The notes: generated from the letters alone by a model not told the origin. Numbered from the stretch's first letter, positions 44,093 to 52,849 are shown. The stretch: 64,000 nucleotides of DNA from Faucicola sp902506225 (GCA_902506225.1 LR733345.1:1922001-1986000); one strand, 5' to 3'. Program-made: numbers and translations.

Positions 44093-44124
44093 AGGCATTT
44101 TTTGACAAAGGCATTTTTTGACAA
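44093..44124. repeat. Tandem repeat, 16 bp x 2
   Basis: Two perfect copies of AGGCATTTTTTGACAA (44093-44108, 44109-44124) in the leuD-lipoprotein gap. Each contains a TTGACA-like hexamer only in part. Probably a slippage product. Confidence 0.85.
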
Positions 44125-44179
44125 AGGTTGGCATATTGGTTATGTTAGTCACATTTTAGCGTGCCTATGACTGTGTTTA

Positions 44180-44204
44180 AATCATGGCATCACCCGCCAT
44201 GATT
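44180..44204. repeat. Inverted repeat after leuD
   Basis: A 9-bp perfect hairpin, AATCATGGC / GCCATGATT, seven-base loop. There is no T run, so it is either a weak terminator, an RNA stability element or an operator for the next gene. Confidence 0.55.
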
Positions 44205-44281
44205 ATCATCATTTAACTATGGCAGGCACCCTGTTACTGCAATTTTTTAATTGCTTTTTTTGATTTGAGGGAATAACGACC

Positions 44282-44920
44282 ATGATGTTCACTAAGCGCT
44301 TTTTTCACGCTGACTGTTTGCCTGTTGTAGCCATTGCGATTTGTTCGGCAGTGATGCTATACGGCTGTCAATCAATGACAAATCAGCCAAGCGCACGTGC
44401 CAAACCCTCAGTGGTAACAGCGCCGCAACCGATTGCTGCAGGCAAAAGCACCCTAAAATGCACGGGTATTTATGCCTGTGAAATCAATCGTATTGGCACG
44501 TTGTCAGTTATCAATCAATCGACTCATACCCCGAGCGCTACCCTTGGCAACTATAACTCAGTTACCAGCCCAGTGACCGTCACACCTTTGATCAGTAAGC
44601 CGCATAGCAAGTCTAGTATGCCAAATTACTTGGTAAGTTTTCCCAGTGGTCAGCACATGGTTGCCACCCGTTTTTATTTGGATGAGGACTTGACGACGGT
44701 TGAAAGTTTTAGTTTTATCCATCGTTTTGAAAGCGGTAAACGCTATGAGCTTAAAGCCTACCGCCAAATTCAAAAGACCGATTATAGTTTGCTAGCGCAA
44801 TCTGCCCCAACGCCCCTGTGTATTGATTTGTATGAAAATGCCAAACTTACCAATCGATGGTGTAAAAAACCCAATCAGCAAGGCGCTTTATCGAATGAAT
44901 TTATAAAGATTGCTTTATAA
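44282..44920 (+). CDS. Hypothetical lipoprotein between leuD and leuB
   Basis: A 212-residue putative lipoprotein. An N-terminal basic stretch and hydrophobic core lead to the lipobox L-Y-G-C with Cys29. The mature part is Ser/Thr-rich to about 60, contains C-T-G-I-Y-A-C-E-I and ends with two more Cys; four Cys after the lipid Cys could form disulfides. I do not recognise the family. GAGGGAATAAC precedes the ATG ATG pair. It splits leuCD from leuB, so leuB probably has another promoter or depends on read-through. Confidence 0.7.
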   Translation: MMFTKRFFHADCLPVVAIAICSAVMLYGCQSMTNQPSARAKPSVVTAPQPIAAGKSTLKCTGIYACEINRIGTLSVINQSTHTPSATLGNYNSVTSPVTVTPLISKPHSKSSMPNYLVSFPSGQHMVATRFYLDEDLTTVESFSFIHRFESGKRYELKAYRQIQKTDYSLLAQSAPTPLCIDLYENAKLTNRWCKKPNQQGALSNEFIKIAL

Positions 44921-45050
44921 ATGCCCCTAAAAGCTTTATCCAAGAAAGCGCCATTCAATAACGCCTGATTCGATTATTTTTTAGAAACTAGCAAAATTTT
45001 AAAAGCTGCGTTGTCAGCAAAAAGTTGTAGATTAACGTGAAGGAAGTAAC

Positions 45051-46121
45051 ATGACAAAACAAATCGCCGTATTACAAGGTGATGGTATTGGTCCTGAAAT
45101 CATTGGACAAGCTGTCAAAGTATTGGAAAAATTAATCGAGCAAGGATTAGACGCTCGCTATGAGTATGGGCTGTTAGGTGGCTCAGCGTATGATGCGCAT
45201 GGCTCACCCTATCCAGAAGCTACCCAAAATTTGTGCCGCAAGGCTGATGCGGTATTGCTCGGTGCTGTCGGCGGCCCACAGTATGACAACCTTGAACGCT
45301 CAGTGCGCCCAGAGCGTGGATTACTGGCGATTCGTAAAGACTTAAATCTATTTGCCAATCTTCGCCCAGCCATTCTTTACCCAGAGCTTGCCAATGCCTC
45401 AACTTTAAAACCTGAGGTGGTATCTGGGTTAGATATTTTGATTGTCCGTGAGCTCACCGGTGATATTTATTTTGGTGAACCACGCGGTATTCGCACACTT
45501 GAAAACGGCGAGAAAGAAGGCTACAACACCATGAAATACAGCGAATCAGAAATTCGCCGTATTGCCAAAGTCGCCTTTGAAGCGGCGCAAAAACGCGGTA
45601 AAAAACTCTGTTCAGTTGATAAAGCCAACGTGCTTGAGACCACAGAGTTTTGGAAGCAGATTTTCACTGAAGTCGCTGCCGAATACCCGGATGTTGAATT
45701 GACTCACATGTATGTCGACAATGCAGCGATGCAGCTGGTCAAAGCCCCAAAACAGTTTGATGTGATTGCCACTGGCAATATTTTTGGCGATATTTTATCA
45801 GATCAAGCCTCGATGCTCACTGGCTCTATTGGTATGCTACCATCCGCGAGCTTAAATGACACAGGCAAAGGACTATACGAACCATCGCATGGTTCTGCCC
45901 CTGATATCGCCGGTCAAAATAAAGCCAACCCATTGGCAACCATTTTGTCATTGGCGATGCTGTTACGTTATAGCCTCAATGATGAAGCCCGTGCCACACA
46001 GGTTGAGCAAGCAGTGCAAAAAGTATTGCAGCAAGGGTTACGCACAGGCGATATCTTTGAACAAGGCACCACGCTGGTTTCTTGCTCAGGCATGGGTGAT
46101 GCGGTCATCGCTAACTTATAA
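45051..46121 (+). CDS. leuB: 3-isopropylmalate dehydrogenase
   Basis: A 356-residue LeuB. G-D-G-I-G-P-E-I near the N-terminus, R-P-E-R-G-L-L-A-I-R-K, the E-L-T-G-D-I-Y-F-G motif, and Y-E-P-S-H-G-S-A-P-D-I-A-G near the C-terminus are signatures. It oxidises and decarboxylates 3-isopropylmalate with NAD in leucine synthesis. GAAGGAAG precedes the ATG. A terminator-like hairpin follows. Confidence 0.97.
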   Translation: MTKQIAVLQGDGIGPEIIGQAVKVLEKLIEQGLDARYEYGLLGGSAYDAHGSPYPEATQNLCRKADAVLLGAVGGPQYDNLERSVRPERGLLAIRKDLNLFANLRPAILYPELANASTLKPEVVSGLDILIVRELTGDIYFGEPRGIRTLENGEKEGYNTMKYSESEIRRIAKVAFEAAQKRGKKLCSVDKANVLETTEFWKQIFTEVAAEYPDVELTHMYVDNAAMQLVKAPKQFDVIATGNIFGDILSDQASMLTGSIGMLPSASLNDTGKGLYEPSHGSAPDIAGQNKANPLATILSLAMLLRYSLNDEARATQVEQAVQKVLQQGLRTGDIFEQGTTLVSCSGMGDAVIANL

Positions 46122-46152
46122 TCTTTGATTACCCTAATTTTTATCGTGCGTT

Positions 46153-46190
46153 AAAGGTAGTGTTAGCTGGTCTAACTTGCCTTTTTTTTA
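46153..46190 (+). terminator. Rho-independent terminator after leuB
   Basis: An imperfect hairpin (AAGG...GTTAG with CTAAC...CCTT, small bulge) followed by eight T ends the leu transcript. Confidence 0.75.
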
Positions 46191-46267
46191 TGGCATTTTT
46201 GCCAACATTTTTTTGAAAAATTTGTAAAATCCTCTTATCTTCAAGCGAGTTTTGCTATATTATGCGC

Positions 46268-46519
46268 TTATCGCATTCCTAAAACTTCAATGACCTTACA
46301 TCCTTGTCGCCAAACTTGTTTTCGCAAATCCTGCTTGGTCTGCCTGCGTTGTTTTTTACGGGCGATTTCGACATCGTCTTTTTCATGCAGTCCGCCTTTT
46401 TGCAACAGCGGATTTAACGCCAAGTAATTACGGGGTTTAACAGCCAAATTTGATTGAGCGATTGACGGATTTTTCTCCAGTTGTTCGCCCAATTTGATTA
46501 ATTGTTTTTGGTTTTTCAT
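46268..46519 (-). CDS. Small basic protein downstream of rtcB
   Basis: An 83-residue, strongly basic protein (K-K-Q-R-R-Q-T-K-Q-D-L-R-K near the C-terminus). AAAGGATAAACC precedes its ATG at 46519 and overlaps the rtcB stop codon, so the two genes are one unit. I do not recognise it. Positive charge and linkage to an RNA ligase suggest, without proof, RNA binding. It is not PrfH, the release-factor homologue often paired with rtcB. Confidence 0.7.
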   Translation of the reverse strand: MKNQKQLIKLGEQLEKNPSIAQSNLAVKPRNYLALNPLLQKGGLHEKDDVEIARKKQRRQTKQDLRKQVWRQGCKVIEVLGMR

Positions 46520-46522
46520 GGT

Positions 46523-47728
46523 TTATCCTTTAATACACATCACTTGTTTGAGCGTATGGACGACTTCGACAAGCGCCGACTGATTCGCCATTACCGCATC
46601 AATATCTTTATACGCCTCTGGAATTTCATCCATCACGCCCTTGTCTTTACGGCACTCCACGCCCGCCGTCTGTGCTCTTAGGTCATCAAGGTTAAAATGC
46701 CGAATCGCTTTGCCACGGCTCATGCGTCGCCCTGCCCCATGTGAACAAGAACACAACGCCTCGCTATTGCCCTTGCCTTTGACGATATAGGATTTTGCCC
46801 CCATCGAGCCAGGTATAATACCAAGCTCACCCTCGAAAGCAGAAATTGCCCCTTTACGGGTGACGTACACATCCTCACCATAGTGATGTTCTTGGCTGAC
46901 ATAATTGTGATGACAATTAATCGCCTCGCGAGTCAAGGTAAAATGCGGCAGTTCACGCTGTAGCACATTGATAATCAGTCGCATCATCTCGCGGCGATTC
47001 TCTAACGCATAATCCTGCCCCCACTGCACCGCCTCAAGGTAATCGTCAAAACTATGGGAGCCTTGGGCAAAATACGCCAAATCACGGTCAGGCACATGCC
47101 CAAAGCGGCTTTGCTGTTCTTTTTTGGCAAGGGTAATAAAATACTCACCAATACAGTTGCCAATACCGCGACTGCCCGAATGCAGCATCACCCACACATC
47201 CTCGTTTTCATCGATACACAGCTCAATAAAATGATTGCCACCGCCCAGCGTACCGAGCTGTTTTGCCCAAGTTCGCTCAAAGTTGCGTAGCATTTTGAGC
47301 AGCCCCTTGTGCTTATCGGTGATGCGCTTTAAGCGTTTGGCAAGTGGGTCAAGCGTCGTCATTTTCACCGTGATGGCTTGGTGCTGGTTAAAACCGACAG
47401 GGACTTTGGCTTCAATCGCTGTACGGATTTTAGCCAGATTATCGGGCAATTGGTGGGCTTTGAGCGACAGTCGCACCGCGTTCATGCCGCAGCCGATGTC
47501 CACACCCACCGCCGCAGGAATAATTGCATCTTTCGTCGGAATCACACTACCCACAGTCGCACCCTTGCCCACATGCACATCAGGCATCACCGCAATGTGG
47601 TGATGGACAAATTCAAGCTGGGCAAGATTACGTAACTGCTGGATGGCTTCTTGTTCAATATCTTTGGTAAATACGTTGACAGGTACGCCATGTTGCGCAG
47701 ATTTATTTAATACTAATTGAATACTCAT
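46523..47728 (-). CDS. rtcB: RNA-splicing ligase RtcB
   Basis: A 401-residue RtcB, close in length to E. coli (408). The metal and guanylation motifs V-G-V-D-I-G-C-G-M-N, G-G-G-N-H-F-I-E, H-S-G-S-R-G-I-G-N and C-S-H-G-A-G-R are all present. It joins RNA 2',3'-cyclic phosphate or 3'-phosphate to 5'-OH ends using GTP and Mn. The ATG at 47728 fits the family start; the frame is open to a GTG at 47758 with AAGGG close by. No rtcA or rtcR is present. Downstream is a small basic protein in the same unit. Confidence 0.95.
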   Translation of the reverse strand: MSIQLVLNKSAQHGVPVNVFTKDIEQEAIQQLRNLAQLEFVHHHIAVMPDVHVGKGATVGSVIPTKDAIIPAAVGVDIGCGMNAVRLSLKAHQLPDNLAKIRTAIEAKVPVGFNQHQAITVKMTTLDPLAKRLKRITDKHKGLLKMLRNFERTWAKQLGTLGGGNHFIELCIDENEDVWVMLHSGSRGIGNCIGEYFITLAKKEQQSRFGHVPDRDLAYFAQGSHSFDDYLEAVQWGQDYALENRREMMRLIINVLQRELPHFTLTREAINCHHNYVSQEHHYGEDVYVTRKGAISAFEGELGIIPGSMGAKSYIVKGKGNSEALCSCSHGAGRRMSRGKAIRHFNLDDLRAQTAGVECRKDKGVMDEIPEAYKDIDAVMANQSALVEVVHTLKQVMCIKG

Positions 47729-48204
47729 ATATTTTTTCTGTTTTAATGCTAAATTCACACACCCTTAAAAATTTTAGCGTAGCGAATTTAGACCAATGAA
47801 TGATAATTAAAATTTTTTGAAATAACTTTGATAAGTAAATTTAAACAATAAAACACCGTCCAATCGTTTAACACGACTGGCAAACAAGACTGACACATAT
47901 AAATGCGTTTGAAACACTAACTGCTCTGAAAAAGTTTGTTAGCTAAAGTTTGTTAACTATTGTAGGGTGCGTTTTAGCTATCCGACGATTTCTGTGGCAT
48001 GTAAAAATAGGGATATGGAAAAATAGGGAAATTTTAGACAACAAAAAACCCAAATTATTACCATCACAACAAACATAATCAAAAGCCAATATTCGCTTTA
48101 TTATTTGTCAGTTACTATTGATGGTGATGCTTTGGGTTTGGTAAATCAAAATCGGTAAATATAGGGGCGTATGGGATATACGCTGTTAAAAAACCAAATT
48201 TTAA
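47729..48204. other. Intergenic region with a distal hairpin
   Basis: The gap between rtcB and the short ORF. It holds the long inverted repeat at 48048-48137 and a TAGGGTGCG motif near 47961 that resembles common dispersed intergenic repeats. No coding frame is convincing. Confidence 0.5.
48048..48137 (-). repeat. Long imperfect inverted repeat (possible terminator or small RNA)
   Basis: Arms of 19 bases (48048-48066 and 48119-48137) pair with three mismatches across a 52-base loop. On the minus strand the second arm is followed by six T, so it may end transcripts coming from the short ORF at 48205-48279. Confidence 0.55.
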
Positions 48205-48279
48205 TTAGTTAAAACAGACGGCAGACACATGAACAGTGTTGTTTAGACGTTTTACGTTGTGAGTAAGTACGGACATCAT
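48205..48279 (-). CDS. Unannotated 24-codon ORF with strong ribosome site
   Basis: ATG at 48279 (followed at once by a second ATG) is preceded by AAAAAGGAGACAC, an excellent ribosome site, and reads 24 codons to TAA at 48205. The peptide starts M-M-S-V-L-T-H-N-V-K-R-L and contains one Cys near the end (A-V-C-F-N). A promoter lies about 135 bases upstream, after the kbp terminator. It may be a leader peptide or a small protein. It is not recognised. The nearest downstream gene, rtcB, is about 480 bases away beyond a hairpin. Confidence 0.5.
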   Translation of the reverse strand: MMSVLTHNVKRLNNTVHVSAVCFN

Positions 48280-48415
48280 GTGTCTCCTTTTTCCCTTTTG
48301 CTAGGGTGGCGGTTTTGGCGATGGTACTAACATCAGAATGCCAAAACAAAGCGGAAATAAAAGTTTGGGTGCATTCACAGTTTGATATGTTATCAAAACT
48401 AATGAATAGGGGCAT

Positions 48416-48444
48416 ACTATAAAACTTTATTTGTCGATATGCAA
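48416..48444 (-). promoter_or_regulatory. Sigma-70 promoter for the 24-codon ORF
   Basis: On the minus strand TTGCAT (48439-48444), exactly 17 bases, then TATAGT (48416-48421). It begins 10 bases after the kbp terminator and gives a leader of about 130 bases before the short ORF. Confidence 0.6.
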
Positions 48445-48453
48445 ATTTTTTTA

Positions 48454-48483
48454 TAAAAAAACCAGGGACATAGGTCACTGGTT
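48454..48483 (-). terminator. Rho-independent terminator after kbp
   Basis: A 10-bp stem with one mismatch (48460-48469 with 48474-48483), four-base loop and a run of T on the minus strand. Confidence 0.85.
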
Positions 48484-48506
48484 GTTTATCAGGCTTTTGG
48501 TAAAAA

Positions 48507-49016
48507 TTAAGCTGGAATACGAAGTACTTGACCTGGATAGATTTTATTTGGGTCAGATAGTAATGGTTTGTTGGCTTCAAAGATTTTGTTGTATTGGTTA
48601 GTATCACCGTATACTTCTTTTGAAATTTTTGACAGCGTATCGCCTGATTTCACTGTGTACATACGAGACTCTGGCTCTTGCGTTGCAACCGTGATATTAT
48701 CTTCCACTTGTGCAACATACTGTACATTACCTGCCGCTAGAATGGCTTTTTCACGCTCTGCTTGATTGGCGGCAGCACCATTAATGGTTACTTTGTCAGT
48801 GTTACCATCATAGTTGACTGATAGATTGTCAATTTTAGCATTTTGTTGGATGCGCTGAATCAATAAGTTCGCAATCTCTTGTGCAGATGGCTCAGTAGCG
48901 GCGGCAGGCGCTGCGGTTGGTGCAACATTTGATGCAGGTGTTGATGCTGGCGCAGCGTCTTTGTTACGATGAAAGATTTTATCGCCGATGTCTTTTGCAA
49001 AACTAAATAGTCCCAT
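48507..49016 (-). CDS. kbp: BON-LysM potassium-binding protein (Kbp/YgaU-like)
   Basis: A 169-residue protein. It opens M-G-L-F-S-F-A-K-D-I-G-D-K, like E. coli Kbp (149 residues). An Ala/Pro-rich insert (about 20-45) leads to a BON domain (about 45-110) and a LysM domain (about 118-168; Y-T-V-K-S-G-D-T-L-S-K-I-S-K-E-V-Y-G and I-Y-P-G-Q-V-L-R-I-P). E. coli Kbp is a cytoplasmic K+ sensor; no signal peptide is seen here either. Single gene with its own terminator. Confidence 0.92.
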   Translation of the reverse strand: MGLFSFAKDIGDKIFHRNKDAAPASTPASNVAPTAAPAAATEPSAQEIANLLIQRIQQNAKIDNLSVNYDGNTDKVTINGAAANQAEREKAILAAGNVQYVAQVEDNITVATQEPESRMYTVKSGDTLSKISKEVYGDTNQYNKIFEANKPLLSDPNKIYPGQVLRIPA

Positions 49017-49303
49017 TTGTTTTTCCTTATGTTTTAATATTTTAATATACGATTTTTAATGTCTGGTTTGTTGAAACTCTTAAATGATGGTTTCAACACC
49101 TCAAATGACTAGAACGACCTCAAATCACTACAACGATAATCGTGTTAATGACGGCGTTATTCTAGTTGCCCTCTAGATTATCAAAAACTTAAATTGATGA
49201 GCATAAGTATTTAGTAAAAGAATGTTACTGATTGCAAGTAGTCTTTCATTTATTACGTCATTTATTACGCCAATTTTCTATGCCATTTATACCATTCATT
49301 CCA

Positions 49304-50407
49304 TTAGGGGATAATGGAGAAAAACACAAAAGTGGCTAACATGACTAAATGAATGATGCCATGTAAAAAAGTGGTGCGCCCGGTACTTAAAGTATTGATG
49401 GTTATCATCAGCGTAATGACTAGCATTAGCCCTTCTTTGGCAGACAACCCAAACATGACGGGCGTTGCTGTAAACATTGAATAAAGCGCGATAACAGGAA
49501 TTGTCAACGAAATAGACGCCAAAGCCGAGCCTAACGCCAAATTTAAACTGTTTTGCAGTTGGTCGTTGTAGGCAGCTTTTACCGCAGCAATAGATTCAGG
49601 CAACAGTACCAAAGCAGCAATAATAATCCCTAGCACAATTTTTGGCATACCCATCGCCAGCAGCGCCGCTTCCATCGCAGGCGACAACATCTTAGCAAGA
49701 CCCACGACCGTCACCAAACTGAAAAACAAAAATCCCACACTCATCGCCGTGGTTAGCGTATTATCACTGTGATGCTGATCATCTACACCGTCGGCAATAA
49801 AATAATCACGGTGACGAATGGTTTGGGTAAAGATAAATGCGGCATACAAAATCAAACAGCAAATCGCTACAAACATCAGCTGAGCGCCAATCATAAAACC
49901 GCCTGCGGCAGAGGTGGTAAAATTGGGTAAAATAAATACGATTAATGCAATCGCCAATAACACACTAATTGCCGCTTTACTGCCATGCAAGCTATAACGC
50001 TGTACATAATTTTTGATACCACCAATTAACAGGCAAATACCAATAATCCCGTTACAAATCAGCATCACTGCTGCAAATACCGTATCACGGGCAAGCACCG
50101 CGGCATCGGTGGGTGTGCTACTACTCATGAGTGCCAAAATAAGTGCCACTTCAATCACAGTGACCGCCAATGCCAAAACCAACGTACCAAAAGGCTCACC
50201 CACTTTGTGAGCAATCACCTCAGCATGATGCACGGCAGCAAAAACTGACCCCATCAAAAAAATCGCCGTCACGGTGTTCATGATGATGCCCGAGGGATGC
50301 CAAATCAAATGCACCGCAAGCACTAAAGCGGCAATACTTGGCGACAATAACGTCCAAATGGGTAAATTGATATTAAATTTTTGGTTCAGCCAAAATGTTT
50401 TTGCCAT
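49304..50407 (-). CDS. chaA: Calcium/sodium:proton antiporter (ChaA-like)
   Basis: A 367-residue inner-membrane protein with about 11 helices, the length of E. coli ChaA (366). The two inverted alpha repeats contain G-E-P-F-G-T-L-V-L-A-L-A-V-T-V-I-E-V and L-L-P-E-S-I-A-A-V-K-A-A-Y-N-D-Q-L-Q; S-T-G-R-T-T-F-L-H-G lies near the end. It would exchange Ca2+, Na+ or K+ for protons. The neighbouring kbp also concerns cations, but the two are separated by 287 bases. The ion specificity is inferred. Confidence 0.9.
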   Translation of the reverse strand: MAKTFWLNQKFNINLPIWTLLSPSIAALVLAVHLIWHPSGIIMNTVTAIFLMGSVFAAVHHAEVIAHKVGEPFGTLVLALAVTVIEVALILALMSSSTPTDAAVLARDTVFAAVMLICNGIIGICLLIGGIKNYVQRYSLHGSKAAISVLLAIALIVFILPNFTTSAAGGFMIGAQLMFVAICCLILYAAFIFTQTIRHRDYFIADGVDDQHHSDNTLTTAMSVGFLFFSLVTVVGLAKMLSPAMEAALLAMGMPKIVLGIIIAALVLLPESIAAVKAAYNDQLQNSLNLALGSALASISLTIPVIALYSMFTATPVMFGLSAKEGLMLVITLMITINTLSTGRTTFLHGIIHLVMLATFVFFSIIP

Positions 50408-50493
50408 ATCCCCTCCGCTCTATCTATATTTTCTAATTTATCATATAAATAGATAATATGTTCAAAAATATCAAAAATCAATTAAAAATGAAA

Positions 50494-51885
50494 TTATTTC
50501 TCATTATTTTGTAATTTATGCCAGTAAATTATTGGTGTAAGACAAACAAAACCAATTAGCATACTCACCCAAAAATGCCATTGATAGCCCAAAAAATGCG
50601 CCATATAGCCGCTGGCAAAATGCGCTGAGCCGCCCAACACCGTCAACAGACAAACCTGCACGGTAAAATCACTCCCCGCATTGGCAGGCCGTGAATAATG
50701 CATAATGGTCGTGAGCATCGCAATCAGCGCCAACGATGCACAAAAATGCTCCAGCGCATTGACAACATAGAGCCACAAAAAATCCGTCAGTAACTGATGA
50801 TAAAACCCATAAGCGACCAAGCCGTACAACCCTGTGGTCAGCGCTTGGGCAAAATTAAAATATAGCAGTGACCTAAAGCGAGTGAGTCGTTTCATCAAAA
50901 TTGTGGCGACCCCTGCCCCAGCGACTGAGGCAGCCGAGCCCAAAATAGTTGCCCAAAAGCCAATTTGCTGTAAGCTGAGTCCGACATCGACCATCATCGG
51001 TTTGACCATACCGCTTGAAATACCATCAGCAATTTTGAAGGTCAATAACACCCCTAGCCAAGCCAGCATCTCCCGCGATGACCAAAAATACTGATAATGG
51101 TGGCTAAGGTAAGTTTTTAATGCCTTCAAACTGCCAGATTTTGCTGCCTGTACTTGTTTTTTGGAAGGTATAACCGAAGTGTGGGGGTGCTCTTTAAAAA
51201 ACACAATGGGCACGGTATTAAGTGCCACCAAAGCCGCCATGGCAAGAAAACTATTACGCCAGCCCCATTGCTCGAGCAGCATCAGTAAAACACCGCCACC
51301 GACAATAAGCCCCAGTCGATAGCCGATGACTTGTACGGCATTGCCTTGGCTTTGGCGATGATGGTGATTGGGCGTCTGAGTCACCGAATCAGGCGCAGGC
51401 ATATCATGGGTCAGCGGTTCTTTGGGCGCCATAGGCGTTTTAAGCAAACGGGTTGCTAGCCCATCCGTCGCCACATCGTGTGTCGCCCCAATGAGACTTA
51501 AGGTAAATAACATCCCGTACAATGTCATCACCGAAGGGGTTTGTGCCAAATTATGCGGTTCAAAAAAAGCCAACGCAATCAGGATGACAATCGACAACCC
51601 TTGCATCGGTAAAATCCAGCTTTTGGCGCGTCCGATTTTCTGTGAATAATAGCCGTCCACGACAGTAGCCCACAGGAATTTAAGCCCCCAAGGTACCAAA
51701 ATCAGCCCTGACCAACCAATGGCAACCAGTGAGACTTTGTATTCACGTAAAATCGCTGGCAAAGCTTGGGTGATAAATCCTGCGGGCAAGCCTTGAGCCA
51801 AATACAAGGTGAGCAGTAAGCCTAAGGTTTTATAGTGGGTCAAATGAGTGTGGGATGGGGGCGCTGGCGACTTTGATAACGGCAT
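50494..51885 (-). CDS. PAT-family MFS transporter (AmpG / RhtX-FptX-like)
   Basis: A 463-residue 12-helix permease. Helix 1 reads L-Y-L-A-Q-G-L-P-A-G-F, and W-S-G-L-I-L-V-P-W-G-L-K-F-L-W-A-T-V-V-D-G with R-A-K-S-W is the PAT (AmpG/RhtX) signature. AT least two subgroups fit: muropeptide uptake (AmpG) and siderophore uptake (RhtX/FptX); the sequence looks closer to RhtX/FptX. The polar loop with many His (about 160-185) is atypical. No siderophore or ampD/ampC genes lie nearby. Confidence 0.75.
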   Translation of the reverse strand: MPLSKSPAPPSHTHLTHYKTLGLLLTLYLAQGLPAGFITQALPAILREYKVSLVAIGWSGLILVPWGLKFLWATVVDGYYSQKIGRAKSWILPMQGLSIVILIALAFFEPHNLAQTPSVMTLYGMLFTLSLIGATHDVATDGLATRLLKTPMAPKEPLTHDMPAPDSVTQTPNHHHRQSQGNAVQVIGYRLGLIVGGGVLLMLLEQWGWRNSFLAMAALVALNTVPIVFFKEHPHTSVIPSKKQVQAAKSGSLKALKTYLSHHYQYFWSSREMLAWLGVLLTFKIADGISSGMVKPMMVDVGLSLQQIGFWATILGSAASVAGAGVATILMKRLTRFRSLLYFNFAQALTTGLYGLVAYGFYHQLLTDFLWLYVVNALEHFCASLALIAMLTTIMHYSRPANAGSDFTVQVCLLTVLGGSAHFASGYMAHFLGYQWHFWVSMLIGFVCLTPIIYWHKLQNNEK

Positions 51886-51923
51886 AGGACTACCACAGGT
51901 AGATTATTTTTATAATAATGAGA

Positions 51924-51944
51924 AGGGCGTAAAACCTACGCCCT
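51924..51944 (-). terminator. Hairpin after purU
   Basis: An 8-bp perfect stem (51924-51931 with 51937-51944, core GGGCGTA/TACGCCC), five-base loop. The T run that follows on the minus strand is broken, so termination is likely but not certain. Confidence 0.55.
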
Positions 51945-51988
51945 CATAACAAGATAAACTGCAATGACAACAAATAATGGATGAAAAA

Positions 51989-52849
51989 TTAGTTAAATAC
52001 CACGGTTTTATTGCCTGTGACAATCACCCGGTTTTGTAGATGCCAACGCACGGCACGGGTCAGCACGCTACGCTCAACATCTTGCCCAATCGCCCGCAAT
52101 TCTGCCACATGGTGGCGATGGCTGACACGGTGCACGTCTTGCTCAATAATCGGTCCTTGGTCAAGGTCGGCTGTGACATAATGCGCGGTGGCACCAATTA
52201 GTTTGACGCCTTTTTCATACGCTTGGCGGTATGGATCAGCGCCGACAAAGGCTGGCAAGAATGAGTGGTGAATATTGATAATTTTCATGTGCCAGGCTGC
52301 GGTAAATTCAGCGGATAAAATCTGCATATAGCGCGCCAGCACCAACAAATCACAGTCTTTGACCAGCGCTTGAATCTCGGCTTCTGCTTGTACTTTATTA
52401 TCTTTGCTCACAGCGACATGATGAAATGGCACACCAAAATTTTCTACCGCTTGGCGCAAATCATGGTGATTACTGACGACACAGGTAATCTCACAATCTA
52501 GTTGCCCTTGTTGCCAGCGCCACAGCAAATCAAGGAGCGCATGGTCGTATTTGGACACCAAAATCGCCACCTTTTTACGTTTACTATTATCAAATAGTTT
52601 CCACTCCATTTGATAGATGCGGGCGACGGTATGTTCAAAGCTGCCTTTCATATTATCGATGATATTGTCTAAATCATTGATAGCCATTTCAAGGCGCATA
52701 AAATATTGACCACCTTCGGGTTCAGTCGAGTATTGGTCAAGGCTGATAATATTGGCGCCATAACGATAAAAAAATTCGGATACAGCTTGCACAATGCCTG
52801 CGCGGTCTTGGCATTTGATCAATAAGGTTGCAGTAGCTAGTTGGCTCAT
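51989..52849 (-). CDS. purU: Formyltetrahydrofolate deformylase
   Basis: A 286-residue protein (E. coli PurU 280). An N-terminal ACT domain (about 7-80; K-C-Q-D-R-A-G-I-V-Q-A-V) is followed by a formyltransferase-fold domain with I-I-N-I-H-H-S-F-L-P-A-F-V-G-A-D-P-Y and G-A-T-A-H-Y-V. It hydrolyses 10-formyl-THF to formate and THF, balancing the one-carbon pool; ACT domains sense Met or Gly in homologues. The ATG at 52849 begins the ACT domain; the frame's 5' extension is unlike PurU. Confidence 0.95.
   Translation of the reverse strand: MSQLATATLLIKCQDRAGIVQAVSEFFYRYGANIISLDQYSTEPEGGQYFMRLEMAINDLDNIIDNMKGSFEHTVARIYQMEWKLFDNSKRKKVAILVSKYDHALLDLLWRWQQGQLDCEITCVVSNHHDLRQAVENFGVPFHHVAVSKDNKVQAEAEIQALVKDCDLLVLARYMQILSAEFTAAWHMKIINIHHSFLPAFVGADPYRQAYEKGVKLIGATAHYVTADLDQGPIIEQDVHRVSHRHHVAELRAIGQDVERSVLTRAVRWHLQNRVIVTGNKTVVFN

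Noticed and set aside
47961..47990. Dispersed intergenic repeat (TAGGGTGCG type)
   Set aside because: The motif is too short and seen only once here to call a repeat family.
48209..48607. 132-residue minus-strand ORF overlapping kbp
   Set aside because: It overlaps the kbp C-terminus and its terminator, has no ribosome site, and competes with the better-supported 24-codon ORF in another frame.
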